Positions 62,281 to 64,000 of a stretch of DNA of 64,000 nucleotides are shown here, piece after piece. The translations under genes and the position numbers were made by a program. Position 1 is the stretch's first letter. Each line of letters opens with the position of its first letter. The stretch comes from Bacteroides fragilis (GTDB lineage: Bacteria; Bacteroidota; Bacteroidia; Bacteroidales; DTGW01). The DNA lies in assembly GCA_945889005.1 (NCBI GenBank), contig CAMDBI010000019.1, forward strand, positions 1 through 64,000, in the 5' to 3' direction. A model generated the notes under the pieces. The model made no database searches, had not been told where the DNA came from, and was given only the letters and a program-made list of their open reading frames with translations.

Positions 62281-64000
62281 TTATTTAAGGTATTTATTCA
62301 ATATTGCATACAACTCGTTAGAGTTTATGGGTTTCGAAATATAAGCATTGCTACCTACCGACAGGCATTTTTCGCGCTCGTCCGACATGGCAAAAGCTGT
62401 TTGTGCAATAATGGGCAATTGAGGTTTAATTTTTTTGATTTGTATAGTTGCTTCAAAACCATCCATTTCGGGCATTTTGCAATCCATAAGCACAAGCGAA
62501 ATATCCTTATTGATTCGTACTGCATCAACGGCATCTTTTCCTGTTCTAACCCAAAGTAGCTTTACGCCCGACTTTTTAAACAATTCTTTGAAAAACAGAA
62601 AATTGGTATCCTCATCTTCTGCAATAAGAATGGTTTTTCCGGCTAACTCGACCACTTCATCGACAATATTTTCGAGTTTTTTGTCAGTCTCCTTCAATTC
62701 TATACGATTGTATGGAATGGTAAAAAAGAAAGTACTTCCTTTTTCAATTTCAGATTCGACCCACATAGCGCCTCCCAATAATTTTGTAAGGTTATTGGAA
62801 ATAGCCAAACCCAAACCGGTACCTTTATGATTATAAGTTCCCGATTCTAATACCTGTCCAAAACGTTCGAATATTATTTCTTGCTTTTCTTTAGGAATAC
62901 CAATGCCGGTATCTTTAACAAAAAATTTCAACATACTGCTCTGATTGTCTAATATATATCCAAATTCGATAAAGCCGTCAAATGTAAATTTAAAAGCGTT
63001 TCCAATTAAATTTGAAATAATTTGGCGTAAACGAAAAGGGTCTGTTTGTATGATTGAATTTTTTTCGTCTAATCCTAATGATAAACGTAACTCAAAAGTA
63101 TGTTTACCTTCTTTTTCTTGAATTGCATTAAATGAACTACAAATTTCGTTCAAAATTGCATTGATGTTACACTCAACCAAACGTACTTTTATTTGTCCGG
63201 CTTCTATTTTAGAAATATCGATAATGTCGTCGATCAAATTAAGAAGTGAATTGCCACAAGTGGTGATATGTTCCAAAAATTCTTCGCGCTCAGACTCAGT
63301 CAATTCCGAATTTTTCAAGAGATTTGAAAAACCGATAATACCATTCATCGGCGTACGTATTTCGTGGCTCATATTTGCCAAAAAAGCTGTTTTTAGACGA
63401 TCAGATTCCTCGGCCTTTTCCTTAGCTTCTTTCAATCGGCGTTCTGAAATCATTTTTTCGGTAATATCCATCGATATTCCAACCAATCCCGATATATGAC
63501 CTTCAAAATCACGAATTGGTATTTTTGTTGTCGAAAACCAACGAACTGTTCCATCGGCTTTAATATAACTTTCAACTTTTTCAATTTGAGGCATTCCCGA
63601 CCTAATCACTCGAACATCGTCCTCATACGATAAATGCGCTTCAAGTGTATTTGATATATCTACGTCGGTCTTGCCATAAACTTGATCGGGACTTGTAAGT
63701 CGTAGTAAATTGGCCTGAACTTTATTTATTTTTGTAAACCTACAATTGTGATCCTTCAAATATATTGAATAGGGTATAAAGTCCATAATAACCTGCAAAT
63801 GCTCGCGTTCTTCGGCAAGTATTTGCATTATTTTCTTTCGGTTGGTAATATCGTGCGAAATACCAACTATTCCAATAATTTCGCCTTTGGCATTTCTTAT
63901 AGGACTTTTAGTAGATAAATACCATGCTTCGCTTGCTCCTTTAGTACTAACTCTTTCCTCTTTATTAATTATGGGAATACCTGTCTTTATAATATTTTGT
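62281..64000 (-). CDS. Multi-PAS hybrid histidine kinase (5' end outside window)
   Basis: The frame runs from 64000, beyond the window, to 62281. It contains the end of one PAS/PAC unit ('IGIVGISHDITNRKKI'), a second PAS-PAC (about 'VIMDFIPYSIYLKDHNCRFTKINKVQ ... GLVGISMDITEKMISE'), HisKA with 'FLANMSHEIRTPMNGIIGFSNLL', ATPase ('KDTGIGIPKEK', 'GTGLGLAISN') and a C-terminal receiver with Asp in 'LVLMDCKMPEMDG' and Lys in 'YISKPINS'. It is soluble as far as visible. The end of the gene abuts heptamer array D; a convergent pit gene lies beyond it. Confidence 0.93.
   Translation of the reverse strand, partial: QNIIKTGIPIINKEERVSTKGASEAWYLSTKSPIRNAKGEIIGIVGISHDITNRKKIMQILAEEREHLQVIMDFIPYSIYLKDHNCRFTKINKVQANLLRLTSPDQVYGKTDVDISNTLEAHLSYEDDVRVIRSGMPQIEKVESYIKADGTVRWFSTTKIPIRDFEGHISGLVGISMDITEKMISERRLKEAKEKAEESDRLKTAFLANMSHEIRTPMNGIIGFSNLLKNSELTESEREEFLEHITTCGNSLLNLIDDIIDISKIEAGQIKVRLVECNINAILNEICSSFNAIQEKEGKHTFELRLSLGLDEKNSIIQTDPFRLRQIISNLIGNAFKFTFDGFIEFGYILDNQSSMLKFFVKDTGIGIPKEKQEIIFERFGQVLESGTYNHKGTGLGLAISNNLTKLLGGAMWVESEIEKGSTFFFTIPYNRIELKETDKKLENIVDEVVELAGKTILIAEDEDTNFLFFKELFKKSGVKLLWVRTGKDAVDAVRINKDISLVLMDCKMPEMDGFEATIQIKKIKPQLPIIAQTAFAMSDEREKCLSVGSNAYISKPINSNELYAILNKYLK

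Overview
The window is a low-GC, mostly chromosomal segment of a Bacteroidetes bacterium, probably a Bacteroidales relative. The evidence is a TonB receptor with an N-terminal carboxypeptidase-like domain, a giant SprB-repeat protein with a type IX secretion sorting tail, the large three-domain IspG, PD40/TPR envelope proteins, the holA / HsdR-N gene pair, DUF1987/SiaC, many hybrid histidine kinases, TAnnTTTG-like promoter motifs and an almost complete lack of Shine-Dalgarno sequences. No rRNA, tRNA or CRISPR was seen.

Layout. 1-8.8 kb is accessory and scarred: the tail of an IS21-type element (IstB plus terminal repeats) that has beheaded a methyltransferase, a second methyltransferase, a small membrane/VOC pair, a TonB receptor followed by MBL hydrolase, OsmC and YbjQ genes, then a broken UvrA fused head-on to a broken PhnB gene and an AT-rich stretch with a large nested hairpin. 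8.8-14.1 kb is a 1765-residue surface protein whose 5' third differs sharply in base composition from the rest. 14.1-26.5 kb is mostly housekeeping and stress genes: PhoR/PhoB-like pair, radical SAM, two double-domain universal stress proteins with cardiolipin synthase, ispG, cysS, a flavin-fold protein and an epimerase. 26.7-34.3 kb holds a coiled-coil membrane protein, AlkD, an MFS carrier, a TlpA-like / HprK-like / PqqD-like operon, Hsp20 and an RluA enzyme. 34.6-44.1 kb is rich in signalling (PocR-PAS hybrid kinase, REC-PAS-HisKA_3 kinase with its NarL regulator, a lone receiver) around thrA and holA. 44.2-55 kb carries PD40 proteins, serS, rpmA, rplU, a HAD enzyme, LRR-ankyrin and SiaC-like proteins and an outer-membrane barrel. 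55-64 kb carries a broken mosaic ORF, a frame-split lasso-cyclase-like asparagine synthase, a PPi-type phosphofructokinase, a glycosyltransferase, a PiT phosphate transporter and a hybrid kinase running off the end.

Two repeat systems cut across the annotation. (1) A degenerate 7-bp tandem repeat, consensus GTGRRYY, occurs as four arrays: inside the 5' end of ispG, inside the asparagine-synthase-like gene, downstream of pfkA, and between pit and a kinase. Its variants are mostly transitions. In the synthase gene the two halves lie in different frames across the array, and loss of one unit (or gain of two) would rejoin them, which suggests a phase-variable switch. (2) A 149-163-bp MITE-like element with 12-bp terminal inverted repeats (TCTCTAAAAACT) is present three times. 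The repeat-driven control of an amide-forming synthetase, plus an orphan PqqD/HprK/TlpA operon elsewhere in the window, are the most unusual points. All functional links are inferences from sequence.
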